Assembly: GCA_028066595.1 (NCBI GenBank)
Contig: JALCBJ010000013.1
Location: 45,981 to 105,380, forward strand
DNA length: 59,400 bases
Direction of reading: 5' to 3'
Origin: Thermoanaerobaculia bacterium
GTDB taxonomy: Bacteria; Acidobacteriota; Thermoanaerobaculia; Multivoradales; J023
The translations under genes were made by a program, and so were the position numbers. The notes beneath the pieces are model-generated. The model had not been told where the DNA came from. It worked only from the letters and a program-made list of their open reading frames with translations, and made no database searches. Below, one piece after another: positions 19,469 through 28,131 of the stretch. Numbering within the stretch: position 1 is the first letter of the stretch; each line of letters starts with the position of its first letter.

Positions 19469-20574
19469 GGCAGCAGATCCTCGATCAGCTCGATACATCG
19501 TTCGCGTTCGGCCCGCACCAGCTGTGCGAGCTTGCATTGGGAGGCGGCTCGAACCAGATTGTGACGACCGGGTTCGGGATGGCGCTTGCGGTTCTCGCGG
19601 AAGTAGGAGTTGCGGATGGCATCGGTGCAGAAACGTGCGGCCAGCTCCCAGCAGATGCGTTCGATGCCGGGTACGAGCGATTCGGCTTCCTGTAGTGTCA
19701 AGTCTGACATCCGGGAGATCCAAGCCCTGGCCGATGCAGCGAAGAGGTGCACGTCGAAACGCACCCGGTCGGGCTCGTCCTCGCCGGCCGGGTTGCACCA
19801 GGAACGCCAGGCATCGCCCATCTCGGCCGCCAGAGTTTGGGGACCCAAGGTATCGAGATCTAGAAGGCAGATCCCGCTCGGAGCCGTACCCGACGGCGTC
19901 GACGCAAAGCGCAGGTTGGAGATCTTCAAATCGCCGTGGCACGAGCGTGCTGGTAGATCGGTCCGACCGTCCCGAGACCAGAGGCGCCATCCGTCGAGAA
20001 TCGAGGCGCCGAGTGCTCCAGCCTCCTCGATCAAGGGGTGGTCCGCGCGTTCCGCGAGGGCCGACCTCAGCTCGGTCATGCGCGCAGGGGTGTCATGAAT
20101 GTTCCGGCGGGGGGCGCGGTACTCGTAGTTCCAGCCCGCCATGGCGGAGTGGAACCGTCCCACCAGCTCCCCCGCCGCCGCAGCTTGTGCAGGTGTCTCC
20201 AGCCGGTGCCAGGTCACACCGGGGACGTAGGTCCACATGCGCCAACATCCCTTCGCGGGGTCGTTTTCGTCCTCCGGGAGCCACGCGCGGCCCTCGGCTG
20301 TGGGAATCAGCTCGGGTGTGGCCATCCCAAACTCCCGGAGGCGTCCAGTCACCGCCAGCACGTCCTCGTGGATGCGCGGATCAATGATCGGATTGAGCCA
20401 TTGCAGCACCGCTACCGGCAGAGAGTCGGATCCCGATGAGTCGCACACCAGCCAGGTCTCGTTGATCAGCCCTGCGTCGGGTATCGGGAGTACACCGGCG
20501 TCTGGAGGTATGGCTGCCGTACCCGCCTGCCAGTACGACAGCGCCTGGTGAGGATCGCGAAGGGTCATGGTCAT
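19465..20574 (-). CDS. APH-family small-molecule kinase (N-acetylhexosamine kinase-like)
   Basis: A 369-residue phosphotransferase of the aminoglycoside/choline-kinase fold. The Brenner motif is SCHGDLKISNLRF and the metal-binding motif LLDLDTLG. The N-terminal PIPDAGLINETWLV resembles the nucleotide loop of N-acetylhexosamine 1-kinases. It is cytosolic and presumably phosphorylates a sugar or amino sugar; a true aminoglycoside substrate is unlikely given the context. It is the first gene of a two-gene operon, overlapping by four bases with the membrane deacetylase. The start at 20574 has a second in-frame ATG two codons later (20568). Confidence 0.8.
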   Translation of the reverse strand: MTMTLRDPHQALSYWQAGTAAIPPDAGVLPIPDAGLINETWLVCDSSGSDSLPVAVLQWLNPIIDPRIHEDVLAVTGRLREFGMATPELIPTAEGRAWLPEDENDPAKGCWRMWTYVPGVTWHRLETPAQAAAAGELVGRFHSAMAGWNYEYRAPRRNIHDTPARMTELRSALAERADHPLIEEAGALGASILDGWRLWSRDGRTDLPARSCHGDLKISNLRFASTPSGTAPSGICLLDLDTLGPQTLAAEMGDAWRSWCNPAGEDEPDRVRFDVHLFAASARAWISRMSDLTLQEAESLVPGIERICWELAARFCTDAIRNSYFRENRKRHPEPGRHNLVRAASQCKLAQLVRAERERCIELIEDLLP

Positions 20575-20615
20575 GAAGGCGGCGATTCTATCGGCGTCGG
20601 TATAGGCTCGGCTCG

Positions 20616-20966
20616 ATGAGCCCCACGACCCGCCCCTCTGGGCGCACCACCGGTCGAGTCACGACCAGCAAGACCCCACGCAACCTGGGTCCGGTATCGA
20701 TGAAGTGGTTGGAGGCCGTGGGCGTACATACCCTGGCCGACATCGAGGATCTAGGTCCGGTAGAGGTCTATCTCCGCGTGGAGGACGCAGGGTTTCTTCC
20801 GGGACGCAACCTTCTGTGGGCGCTACAAGGTGCCGTGCTCGACCTCGCCTGGGCCGACATACCGCCCGATATGAAGCAGCAACTGGAGGGCGAGGTTGCC
20901 GCCGCTCGGGACACTGAGCGGGACATCTTCCAACCTGAGCTGCCAGAGATCGCCCGGAAACTCTAG
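20616..20966 (+). CDS. TfoX C-terminal-domain protein
   Basis: A 116-residue protein. After a basic N-terminal tail the sequence LRNLGPVS-like motif (NLGPVSMKWLEAVGVHT) and DIEDLGPVEVYLRV match the TfoX/Sxy C-terminal helix-hairpin domain; NLLWALQGAVLDLAW completes it. Full TfoX proteins link competence to transcription, but stand-alone C-terminal domains have no fixed role. A -10-like TATAGG (20601-20606) lies nine bases before the ATG, so the mRNA may be nearly leaderless. It diverges from the APH-like kinase with about 40 bases between starts. Confidence 0.8.
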   Translation: MSPTTRPSGRTTGRVTTSKTPRNLGPVSMKWLEAVGVHTLADIEDLGPVEVYLRVEDAGFLPGRNLLWALQGAVLDLAWADIPPDMKQQLEGEVAAARDTERDIFQPELPEIARKL

Positions 20967-21039
20967 GGCACGGCGGCCGGCGGGACGCCGGTCTCGAGCT
21001 GTGTCCGTCTGGCCTGGCGGCCGCGACCCGCTTTGGCGG

Positions 21040-21336
21040 CTAGAGCGGCCAGATCTCGCTGCGTAGGGGCGGGGGTTCCGACGAGTCGGCATCGAGCACG
21101 AGCGACCAGAATGCACGAGAACGCCTACTCAGACCGAAGCCTCCTTCCTGCCGGAACCACGACAGCCAATGCGGCTCCGGAATCACCTGGGCCATACGGC
21201 GAAGGTCATCCGAGTCGCCTTCCTCCAGGATGCGACTCATGACGAAGGTTCGATGCTGCTCCAAATTGGCGCGATCGTAGCCATCGAACAGGCGGCGGGT
21301 ATCGCCTTGCAGGACGTCACCCGAGATCGCATTCAA
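21040..21336 (-). CDS. Small conserved-looking protein (DUF6922-like, tentative)
   Basis: A 98-residue acidic protein without signal or membrane helix. The central part, DLRRMAQVIPEPHWLSWFRQ, followed by GFGLSRRSRAFWSLVL, resembles the short helical proteins in which a Leu-Ser-Arg-Arg-Ser-Arg-Ala-Phe-Trp block is conserved; the family name is given from memory and tentative. Its ATG overlaps the divIVA stop in an ATGA arrangement, so translation is coupled to divIVA and the gene belongs to the yggS-divIVA cluster. Function unknown. Confidence 0.6.
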   Translation of the reverse strand: MNAISGDVLQGDTRRLFDGYDRANLEQHRTFVMSRILEEGDSDDLRRMAQVIPEPHWLSWFRQEGGFGLSRRSRAFWSLVLDADSSEPPPLRSEIWPL

Positions 21337-21842
21337 CCGGTATGACCCTGAGCTGGGCGACGTGGCAAGGTGCGGATCACAGCAGTGCTCTGTTCTTCCT
21401 CGATGTCGGCAGCGAGCACTCGCTGGTAGAGATCGAGGGAGGTCTTGAGCTTCACCTGGACTTCACGGCGCAGGGTGCGAAGCTCCAGGATCTTCGCCTC
21501 CACCTGATTGGCACGCTCCACCGCCTGAGCCACCATGTCATCGGCAGTGACCTGGGCTTCGCGTACCAAGAGCTCCGCCTCGCGCTTCGCGCTGTCCGTG
21601 ATTTCCTTCGAGATCTTCTGTGCGTGGAGGAGCGACTCCTGTAGCTCCTGCTCTCGTTTCTGTGCCGCTTCGAGACGCTGGTTGAGCCATCTCGTTTCCT
21701 GCTCGAAGCGCGCGGAGTCGGTCAACCGTTCGGTCAGCTCCTCAGCCACAAGCTCGAGAAATGCCTCCACCTCGTCCGGATCGATGCCACGCATCTTGCG
21801 CGTGAACTCCATCTTGCGAATGTCCAGTGGCGTAATCGACAT
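21333..21842 (-). CDS. DivIVA-domain protein
   Basis: A 169-residue cytosolic coiled-coil protein. The N-terminal MSITPLDIRKMEFTRKMRG with DPDEVEAFLELV is the classic DivIVA membrane-curvature-binding module. Residues about 45-150 form a long Glu/Gln/Arg-rich coiled coil. DivIVA proteins mark poles or septa and organise cell division or peptidoglycan growth. GGAGG directly before ATG 21842 fixes the start (the frame extends 11 codons upstream). It follows yggS on the same strand and overlaps a small unknown gene, a gene order seen often in bacteria. Confidence 0.9.
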   Translation of the reverse strand: MSITPLDIRKMEFTRKMRGIDPDEVEAFLELVAEELTERLTDSARFEQETRWLNQRLEAAQKREQELQESLLHAQKISKEITDSAKREAELLVREAQVTADDMVAQAVERANQVEAKILELRTLRREVQVKLKTSLDLYQRVLAADIEEEQSTAVIRTLPRRPAQGHTG

Positions 21843-21992
21843 GGCACCTCCTCGGTCTCTCGATCCCCTTCCCACGGTGCGTGTGTGCGAAGAAGACCAC
21901 GATAATATCGTCTAAATGCCGATATACAAAGGACTTCGTGGCAAGTTACTCTCTGCGCTCTCTTCTTTCGGGGTGGAGCGCCGGAGGCGGAT

Positions 21993-22721
21993 CTACGAAG
22001 GACGCCTTCCGAAGATGTCGGTACCCACCCGCAAATGGGTCGCACCCTCTTCGATGGCTACCTCGAAATCGTGGCTCATGCCCATCGAAAGCAGGCCGGG
22101 GAATCCGTGCCAGTCACTCCAGCTCGATGCGGTGTCGCGCAGTTGGCGCAGCTCGCGAAACCAATGTCGTGATCGTTCTGGATCCTCCTCCCACGGCGGG
22201 ATGGCCATCAAGCCGACGATGCGAAGCCCGTCGATCCGGGCGAGGGGCCGCACGGTTTCTTCGAAACGGCCGACCGGGAAACCGTGCTTCGTTTGCTCGC
22301 CGCCGACGTTGACTTGCACGAAGACCGGCACGTCTCGGTCCTGACGTAGGCACTCCCTGGCCACCCTTTCAGCGATCTTCAAACGGTCGACAGCATGGAG
22401 CACATCAAACGTTTCGACCGCGGGCCTTACCTTGTTGGACTGCATGGGACCGATGAGGTGCCACTCCAGTTCTGCCGGCAGCGCGGCGGCCTTGCTGACC
22501 CCTTCTTGCACGTGGTTCTCACCGAACACCCGCAGGCCGGCGGCATGTGCTTCGCGAACCTTGGCCGCTGGGTGGCGCTTCGAGACGGCTACCAGGGTCA
22601 GCTCCGACGGATCGCGCCCGGCTCGTCGACACGCGGCGTCGAGGCGCGACATCACTTGGCCGGCTCTCGCGACGAGCCTGCTGTCGTCTGACGTCTCTTC
22701 GGAGCCCAGCTCCGGGCTCAT
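21993..22721 (-). CDS. yggS: YggS/PROSC-family PLP-binding protein
   Basis: A 242-residue alanine-racemase-fold protein without racemase activity. LTLVAVSKRHPAAKV includes the PLP-binding Lys, and FGENHVQEGVSKA, WHLIGPMQSNK, LLSMGMSHDFEVAI and LRVGTDIFG are the family signatures. It maintains pyridoxal-phosphate and amino-acid homeostasis. Its ATG overlaps the stop of the upstream zinc-ribbon gene (ATGA), and divIVA follows about 150 bases downstream, so the three are probably one transcription unit. Confidence 0.95.
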   Translation of the reverse strand: MSPELGSEETSDDSRLVARAGQVMSRLDAACRRAGRDPSELTLVAVSKRHPAAKVREAHAAGLRVFGENHVQEGVSKAAALPAELEWHLIGPMQSNKVRPAVETFDVLHAVDRLKIAERVARECLRQDRDVPVFVQVNVGGEQTKHGFPVGRFEETVRPLARIDGLRIVGLMAIPPWEEDPERSRHWFRELRQLRDTASSWSDWHGFPGLLSMGMSHDFEVAIEEGATHLRVGTDIFGRRPS

Positions 22722-23458
22722 GCCTCTCCGGCGTCCGGCTTGTAGTAGAGGATCCGTTTGCAGGAGTCGCAGTGGTGGATCTGGCCGCGAGAGAGCTCTA
22801 CCAGGGTCTGGGGCCTGACGTTGTAGTTGCAGGCAGTACAGTGATACATCGGGTTTCCCTTGACCATGGGAAGCCTGACCACCTCGGCGACGGCGTTACC
22901 GTTCGTCCGTTCGTAGAGCCGCTGAAAAAGGGAAAGGAGGCCGCGTGGGACCTCCTTTTTTAGTTCCTCGGCTCGCTGCTTCAAGTGCGCCGCCGTTTCT
23001 TCGACCCCGGGCTTCTCTTCCTCCCACTTGGCCAGCTCGTCCTGATAGCGCTGATCCAGTTCCTGGAAGTCCGAGCGCATGGTTTCGACCTGCTGCTCCG
23101 CTTCTTCGGAGGCTTCCATGGCCGCGACGGCGGCCTCTTCGTTCTCCTTGATCTCCGTCTTGACGCCGTCGATCTCCTTGAGCAGAGCTCCATACTCCCG
23201 TTGCGTGGTGACCTGGCTGATCTGGAGCTGGTAGCGCTGGAGTTTCTCCTGCGCATCACTCACCGCAGCTTCGGCTTCCCGACGCACCTTCTCGGCTTCG
23301 GCACGCCGAGCTTCCTCACCTTCGATCTCGGCGAGACGGCCGCTGTGCTCCTCGTGCAGCTCCTCCATCCAATCCGGGATGCCGTCCAGCCTCTGGCGCG
23401 CCGCAGCCAGCTCCTGCAGAGTCTTGTTCAGTTCGACGATGGAATCCAGATCAGACAT
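22718..23458 (-). CDS. Coiled-coil C4 zinc-ribbon protein
   Basis: A 246-residue protein. Residues about 5-180 form an antiparallel-type coiled coil rich in Glu, Ala and Gln, with the conserved TTQREYGALLKEI hairpin. The C-terminal zinc ribbon is CTACNYNVRPQ followed by HHCDSCKRILYY (two Cys-x2-Cys pairs). This matches the bacterial family annotated as nucleic-acid-binding C4 zinc-ribbon proteins, found next to RNase H, Nif3-like or YggS genes; a regulatory or RNA-related role is known only vaguely. The start at 23458 (MSDLDSIVEL) fits the family; the frame extends 20 codons upstream. A tRNA gene lies 100 bases upstream on the same strand. Confidence 0.88.
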   Translation of the reverse strand: MSDLDSIVELNKTLQELAAARQRLDGIPDWMEELHEEHSGRLAEIEGEEARRAEAEKVRREAEAAVSDAQEKLQRYQLQISQVTTQREYGALLKEIDGVKTEIKENEEAAVAAMEASEEAEQQVETMRSDFQELDQRYQDELAKWEEEKPGVEETAAHLKQRAEELKKEVPRGLLSLFQRLYERTNGNAVAEVVRLPMVKGNPMYHCTACNYNVRPQTLVELSRGQIHHCDSCKRILYYKPDAGEA

Positions 23459-23558
23459 GTCCTCGGCTCCCAAGGAGGCTGCAGGCAGTACGACAAGACG
23501 CGAAGATTCGACGAACACGAGGCGACGCTCGCTCCCGCAGAGACTATCGCCTGAGGTC

Positions 23559-23634
23559 TGGTGGGTCCACCTGGATTTGAACCAGGGACCAACCGGTTAT
23601 GAGCCGGCCGCTCTAACCACTGAGCTATGGACCC
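23559..23634 (-). tRNA. tRNA with CAU anticodon, most like tRNA-Ile2
   Basis: The minus strand folds as a 76-base cloverleaf with CCA encoded. The acceptor pair is GGGTCCA/TGGACCC, the D arm GCTC...GAGC, the anticodon loop CTCATAA on a stem GCCGG/CCGGT, the variable loop TGGTC and the T arm CCTGG-TTCAAAT-CCAGG. The D loop AGTGGTTA and the variable loop match the minor tRNA-Ile whose CAU is lysidine-modified to read AUA (compare E. coli ileX), rather than elongator tRNA-Met; identity needs TilS determinants to be checked. Confidence 0.93.
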
Positions 23635-23782
23635 AGGGGGCCGCAGAGTATAGCACCGGGAACCTCTCGCCAGAGTCCCGTGAACCGGCACTGCGGATCA
23701 CACGTCAGCGGGCCGCTCAGGACAGATTCGACAGGTCTGTCGAGAGCGGTCCGTCACCGCCTGCGACGTCGCGACGGAAGAT

Positions 23783-25306
23783 CTATCGAGCCTCTCGAGG
23801 CGTCTCTTCTGGACCGAGCCAGCGGCTCCACGCGGTGTAGGCCATGGCGGCCCTCCGGGCGGCCGCCTCCTGGTCCGAAACCCGCTCGGTTCCCCGGACC
23901 CGGCGCCAGCGTTCCAGCTTCCAAGTCACGGTGGACTCGCCGGTCTCGGCATCGAGTGTGCTCCAGGGAGGAGCGCCGAGAAACGTGCGCCGCAAGCCCT
24001 CGAAGATTTGCCGGGGCGAACGCTCGAGTCCGGGGGCGTCGATCGCAGCCTGAGCCAGGAGGGCGAGATAGAACTGTGGATCCGCCATGGCGAAACGGCT
24101 TTCGACGACGACCTGCTCGACGGCGGAATCGGGGAAGACCGCGGAATGAAGGTTGACTCCGTTCATGAGATACAACGAAGAGAGCGCCGGACCCGCAGCA
24201 GGCTCGAAAAGGCTGGGGGGGTGCATGGGTAGTCTTCGGCCACCGGCCACTTGCACCATGGTCGGCCAGAGGCGGGTCAGTTCGACCGGAAACCTGAGGG
24301 CCGCCTCTACCGTCCGGTCGTGTTCTGCAAGCGGTACGGTGGACCAAGCATCGGGCAGGTCGAGGAGGAGGGGGACCTGAATCGACTCACGACCCAGATT
24401 GTGGCCGTACAGGATCTGTCCGTGCTCTCCAAGCTCGATGCCGTGCAGCGCGGAGATTGCGAGGAGTGTCCCTTCGCGGTGTCCGGACTCGTCGAGTGCT
24501 TCCAGAACTCGTCCGAGTGCGCGATCGGCCCGCCTCACGGCTTCGAGATAGCGACGTCGAGCTTCGTCGCGTAGGACCTTGGGCAGTGGCAGGGCGGGGT
24601 CGGCGTAGGGGTAGAGGTCGGCCAGGTCCAGGGGTGCCTCACCAGGCTCGCCCTTCCACGGCAGGTCGGTGGTGTGTAGGTGGATCCAGATCAGACGTCG
24701 TCCGCCGTCGAGTGTCCGCAGCTCTTCGGTCACGGCGCGTAGGTCGGCGTCTAGATCGGCGGCTTGGTCGAAGCCGCGGAAGAAACCCCATTCATGCATC
24801 CTCCGTCGTACCGGATAGTGAATGATGCTACGGAATCCCACCGCGCCGAGGGCCGAGCCAAGGGTCGGAAGGTCCGCGCGAATGGTTCCGGTGAGGTGGC
24901 TGAGCAGCTGGTGCTGCCATGGCACGGCACCCAGGATCAGCGAGGCTGCCGAGACCGGCGGCGACGTAGAGGGAGCCACAGCAGATCCGGCGAACTCGGC
25001 GCGTTGCGCGAGGGCGTCGAAATGGGGTGTGCGGACTGGCCCGCCGAGATAGCCGACCGAATCCGATCGAAGATTGGAAAAGGTGACAAGAACGACTGGG
25101 CCCGCGTGCGGAGTAGGTGCTGCCTGTGTCGTGGACGCACCCAAACCCGGTGCGGCCTCGGATCCAATAGGCCGGCAAGAGCCCAGAAGCAGCGCGCCGA
25201 CGAGCAGGGTCCCCCATGTGGACCACCCTGAACACGAAGGGCGACCCTGAGGGTCGCCCGAAGGTGCTGTGCCGAATAGCGGCCTACATACCGAGGAGAC
25301 TCTCAT
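23783..25306 (-). CDS. Exported lipoprotein with degenerate sulfatase/alkaline-phosphatase fold
   Basis: A 507-residue protein. A hydrophobic stretch ending LLLGSC (Cys about 44) is a lipobox, so it is probably a lipoprotein. The body follows bacterial sulfatases: VLVTFSNLRSDSVGYLGG, RTPHFDALAQRAEF, SAASLILGAVPW, and ISALHGIELGEHG near 290. However, the metal Asp of the usual IDTLRAD motif is Ser/Asn, the Cys/Ser nucleophile context is changed to PPVSAAS, and the Asp of SDHGE is Leu. The protein is therefore probably not an active hydrolase, but the fold is clear. It overlaps the end of the GAF protein gene by 23 bases. A perfect hairpin (25239-25259) lies in its 5' coding end. Confidence 0.75.
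   Translation of the reverse strand: MRVSSVCRPLFGTAPSGDPQGRPSCSGWSTWGTLLVGALLLGSCRPIGSEAAPGLGASTTQAAPTPHAGPVVLVTFSNLRSDSVGYLGGPVRTPHFDALAQRAEFAGSAVAPSTSPPVSAASLILGAVPWQHQLLSHLTGTIRADLPTLGSALGAVGFRSIIHYPVRRRMHEWGFFRGFDQAADLDADLRAVTEELRTLDGGRRLIWIHLHTTDLPWKGEPGEAPLDLADLYPYADPALPLPKVLRDEARRRYLEAVRRADRALGRVLEALDESGHREGTLLAISALHGIELGEHGQILYGHNLGRESIQVPLLLDLPDAWSTVPLAEHDRTVEAALRFPVELTRLWPTMVQVAGGRRLPMHPPSLFEPAAGPALSSLYLMNGVNLHSAVFPDSAVEQVVVESRFAMADPQFYLALLAQAAIDAPGLERSPRQIFEGLRRTFLGAPPWSTLDAETGESTVTWKLERWRRVRGTERVSDQEAAARRAAMAYTAWSRWLGPEETPREAR
25239..25259 (-). terminator. Perfect stem-loop in the 5' end of the sulfatase-fold gene
   Basis: GGGCGACCC and GGGTCGCCC form a 9-bp stem with a three-base loop about 25 bases past the stop of the GAF-protein gene. 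On the minus strand it is followed by TTCGTGTT rather than a clean T-run, so termination would be weak. It could attenuate read-through into the sulfatase-fold gene. Confidence 0.4.
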
Positions 25307-27755
25307 CCCCTCCGGCCAGTCGCTGCACGAGCTCCTGCTGAAAGTAGTCTTCCTGGTCCGCCAGCCGAGGATCGATGCGCTCTTCGTACATCTGACGCGA
25401 ACGGTCGATGTCGTCCTTCAGCCGTTCGTAGATGTTCCCCGTGCGGCGACCTTCTTCAATGATCTCTTCGTTGTAGAGCTTGATCTCGGAGACCAGGAGC
25501 CTCGCCAGCCGCCGTGCTTCCTCGTGGAGCGCCTCCTCGGCATCGTCCATCTCACGCTCCGCCTGTGCGGAACTGGGAGGTGCGAAGGCGAGACCAGGGC
25601 CTTCGAGGTCGGTAGGTGGCTTGACCTCGGTCGTGCCGGCAGCAGGCTCTGGCGGAGCCACCTCGGAGCTGGCTGGTTCGGCGGGAGGCACAACGGGCGC
25701 CACAGGTGCCGGCTCTGGCGGTGCGACTTCTGGTGGAGACACCGCGGCTGGGGGAGCCGGCTCTTCCGCAGGAGCGGATGTCTCGGGCTCGGCGAACGAC
25801 GGTGGGGGAGCCTGCACCGGCGGAGGCGGCTCCGCAAAGCTAGAGGGATACCGAACCTCGTCCGCCTGTGGCGGTGTCGCAACGGGTTCGCTGGTGGGCG
25901 CCTGCTGAAGCTCTGTCGTGTCGATCCGGACGGTCTCGTTGCCTACTGGTGCCGGTACGGCTGGTTGGGGCGCTTCGAGCTCCGGAGTCACCGGCTGAGG
26001 TACGGCAGGCTCTGGTGCCGCCTGCTCCAGTGCGGCCGGCTCGGGTGCGGCCGACTGAGGAGCGACCGGCTGAGGTGCGACCGGCTCCGGTGCCGCTACG
26101 TCAACCGCGCGGTGGTCCCCTTCTTCCTGACTCGGCCCGGTTGCCTCCTCTTCATCGGGCCCCCACAATCCGGCGTTCTCGTCCAGCGGCGGCTCGTCCT
26201 CCGTTTCGAGTGCAATTTCGTCTGCACCAACCGCCGCGGCAGAGTCGAGCTCGACTTCGGGGACTTCTGGCAGGTCGACCGGCCCGGCCAATTCCGGCTC
26301 CGGCTGCCCGAGCTCCACGTATGGCACCTCGGGTGCTTCCGTGCTTTCAAACTCCGGTACCGGCTCGGGCTCGCCCAATTCGACTTCGGGAACGTCGGGC
26401 GGCTCGGCAAGAGCCTCGGCGGGTAGATCGTCTGCGCTGGAATACGCAGGTTCTGGCTCGGCGGGCCCGGCTTCCACCATCTCGAACTCAGGTGGCTCAG
26501 TGACCTCTTCTTCGGTATCGACGACGTCTGCGACAGGGGCTTCCTCGGCGATCGGCGTCGATTCGATGGGCGAGACTTCCGATGTCGTTACCTGAGGGAG
26601 GGGGACCTCTTGTGTTGCGGTCTCCGGAAGCTCGGCCACGGGGAGAGCAACCGACGGAGCCGGGCTCACCGCATGATCTTCGAGCGTAGCCACCTCGGCA
26701 TCTGCGCCTACTTCGAGGTCCTCGTCCTGATCGGTGAGGTCCGTGGGTTCGTCCGCGATCTCCTCAGAGTCCTCGTCCTCGTCAAGGGCTTCGTCGGTGA
26801 CTCCGGTCGTCTCTTCCGTCGTTTCTTCCGTCGTCTCTTCAGCAGTCGTTTCTTCCGTCGTTTCTTCGGTGGCCTCGGTTTCTTCTTCGGCGGCCTCGGA
26901 ATCTTCTGCTTCGTCCGCTCGGTCTGCGTCTACCGCGCCTTCGGCTTCTTCCGCTGCTTCCTCAGCTTCTTCGGCCGGGGCCTCCTCGGCCGCCGCCTCT
27001 TCCTCCTCGTCGACCGCGATGGTGTGTTCTTCGGCAATCACCTCCGGTAGCTTGCCGCGCAGTCCGAGAGTGGCCGAGACATCGGCACTCGACGCTGCAG
27101 TTTCTAGACTCGTAGCGGCGCAGTGAGTCAACAGCTGCAAGGCTCCGACGCCGAGATCGTCGCCTCCCTCGAGACGGTCGATGTAGAGCGCGCCGGCGAG
27201 CTGGCCACGAAGCACGAATGGGATCCATGCCGCGTCCTGAGCGGCGGAGATGCCCAGCGCGGTGGCGAGAGCGGCTGCCTGTTCGTCATCGAGAATGGAG
27301 CTGGCGTCGTCCCCGAAGGAGTTCCAGGGTGCGTCTTCGATCGACGCTTGGAGACCCTCGACGCGTCCGCTGGCACCGCCGAATCCACGGCTGGACCAGG
27401 CGCGAATCTGCTGCTGTCGTACGAGAAAGAAGACGGCGCGGGAAGCGAAGGGAGCGGATTCATCCAGAAGAGTCTTGATGACGTCAGCCTGGCCCGTCTG
27501 ACCGTCGATGCGCGCGACGGCGCCGACCAGCTCGTTGAAATCGGGTCCGGCGGGTGTCGGTTCGGGCTCGGGCTCCGGCGGCGGCTCCTGCCGCACCGCG
27601 TCCAGAAGGCGCTCGATCTCCTCGCCAGCGTCGCGAACGCCGTCGCCGATCTCCCGGCGCAGGCCCTGAACGACCTCTTCTACCTTGGAGGCGATCTGAC
27701 GCTCCAGCTGCTCGAGCCGGGCGAGCGGCGTCTGCGGCTGTTGCGAATCGGACAT
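25284..27755 (-). CDS. GAF-domain protein with very long acidic/proline-rich linker and conserved C-terminal helix region
   Basis: An 823-residue cytosolic-looking protein (no signal or membrane helix). Residues about 5-60 form a coiled coil (LARLEQLERQIASKVEEVV). About 75-225 resemble a GAF domain (AVFFLVRQQQIRAWSSRGF, WIPFVLRGQLAGALYIDRL). About 230-740 is a disordered linker with TTEETT repeats, long Glu/Asp runs, then Pro-rich APEPVAPQP-type repeats. The last 80 residues are again ordered and look conserved: RRLARLLVSEIKLYNEEII, GRRTGNIYERLKDDIDRS and RQMYEERIDPRL. The gene diverges from a lipoprotein gene and its end overlaps the sulfatase-fold gene. I do not recognise a named family; function unknown. 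Confidence 0.8.
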   Translation of the reverse strand: MSDSQQPQTPLARLEQLERQIASKVEEVVQGLRREIGDGVRDAGEEIERLLDAVRQEPPPEPEPEPTPAGPDFNELVGAVARIDGQTGQADVIKTLLDESAPFASRAVFFLVRQQQIRAWSSRGFGGASGRVEGLQASIEDAPWNSFGDDASSILDDEQAAALATALGISAAQDAAWIPFVLRGQLAGALYIDRLEGGDDLGVGALQLLTHCAATSLETAASSADVSATLGLRGKLPEVIAEEHTIAVDEEEEAAAEEAPAEEAEEAAEEAEGAVDADRADEAEDSEAAEEETEATEETTEETTAEETTEETTEETTGVTDEALDEDEDSEEIADEPTDLTDQDEDLEVGADAEVATLEDHAVSPAPSVALPVAELPETATQEVPLPQVTTSEVSPIESTPIAEEAPVADVVDTEEEVTEPPEFEMVEAGPAEPEPAYSSADDLPAEALAEPPDVPEVELGEPEPVPEFESTEAPEVPYVELGQPEPELAGPVDLPEVPEVELDSAAAVGADEIALETEDEPPLDENAGLWGPDEEEATGPSQEEGDHRAVDVAAPEPVAPQPVAPQSAAPEPAALEQAAPEPAVPQPVTPELEAPQPAVPAPVGNETVRIDTTELQQAPTSEPVATPPQADEVRYPSSFAEPPPPVQAPPPSFAEPETSAPAEEPAPPAAVSPPEVAPPEPAPVAPVVPPAEPASSEVAPPEPAAGTTEVKPPTDLEGPGLAFAPPSSAQAEREMDDAEEALHEEARRLARLLVSEIKLYNEEIIEEGRRTGNIYERLKDDIDRSRQMYEERIDPRLADQEDYFQQELVQRLAGGDESLLGM

Positions 27756-28131
27756 CTCGTTGCTCCTTCTCGACGGGGCGCGACTACCCGGTAGGTGCGG
27801 GCCTCGATGGCTGCGTCGTACGACGCGTGAGGGACGATTGCTTCTAGGAATTCTCTAGGTGGCTTGGTTCTGCGGAAGCCTACAATCGCCTACTGAGATC
27901 AAGGGTGACGATTATTTTGCATGAGCCTGGAGGTGTCAAGGAATGCCCCGGGCTCAAGCCCTTACAAAATGAGGGTTTAGCACGCCTCCATCGTCGCTGC
28001 GATCGGCGCGTCCCGGTTGTAGCCCCCAGGCCCTTATGGTACCTTGCCTTGGTTCCCCCGAGGTCATCAGTTCCCGCCTCGACTTCCCGAAGACCGAATC
28101 CGATTCACAAGCCGTCCTCACGGAGGAATCG
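27756..28131. other. 376-base divergent intergenic region
   Basis: No gene seen. It holds the two divergent promoters. A GGGCT-CA-AGCCC palindrome is at 27950-27961, and TTGTAG (28017-28022) with TACCTT (28040-28045) 17 bases apart is a weak plus-strand promoter candidate for the lipoprotein gene. Confidence 0.4.

Noticed and set aside
22933..22961. Textbook terminator-like AAAGGAGG/CCTCCTTT with T-run on the plus strand
   Set aside because: Lies inside the zinc-ribbon coding region on the opposite strand; no plus-strand transcript needs it.
26830..26900. TTC/GTC-rich repetitive stretch looking like a microsatellite or CRISPR-like repeat
   Set aside because: It is the reverse of Thr/Glu codons in the linker of the GAF protein; no spacers or palindromic repeats.
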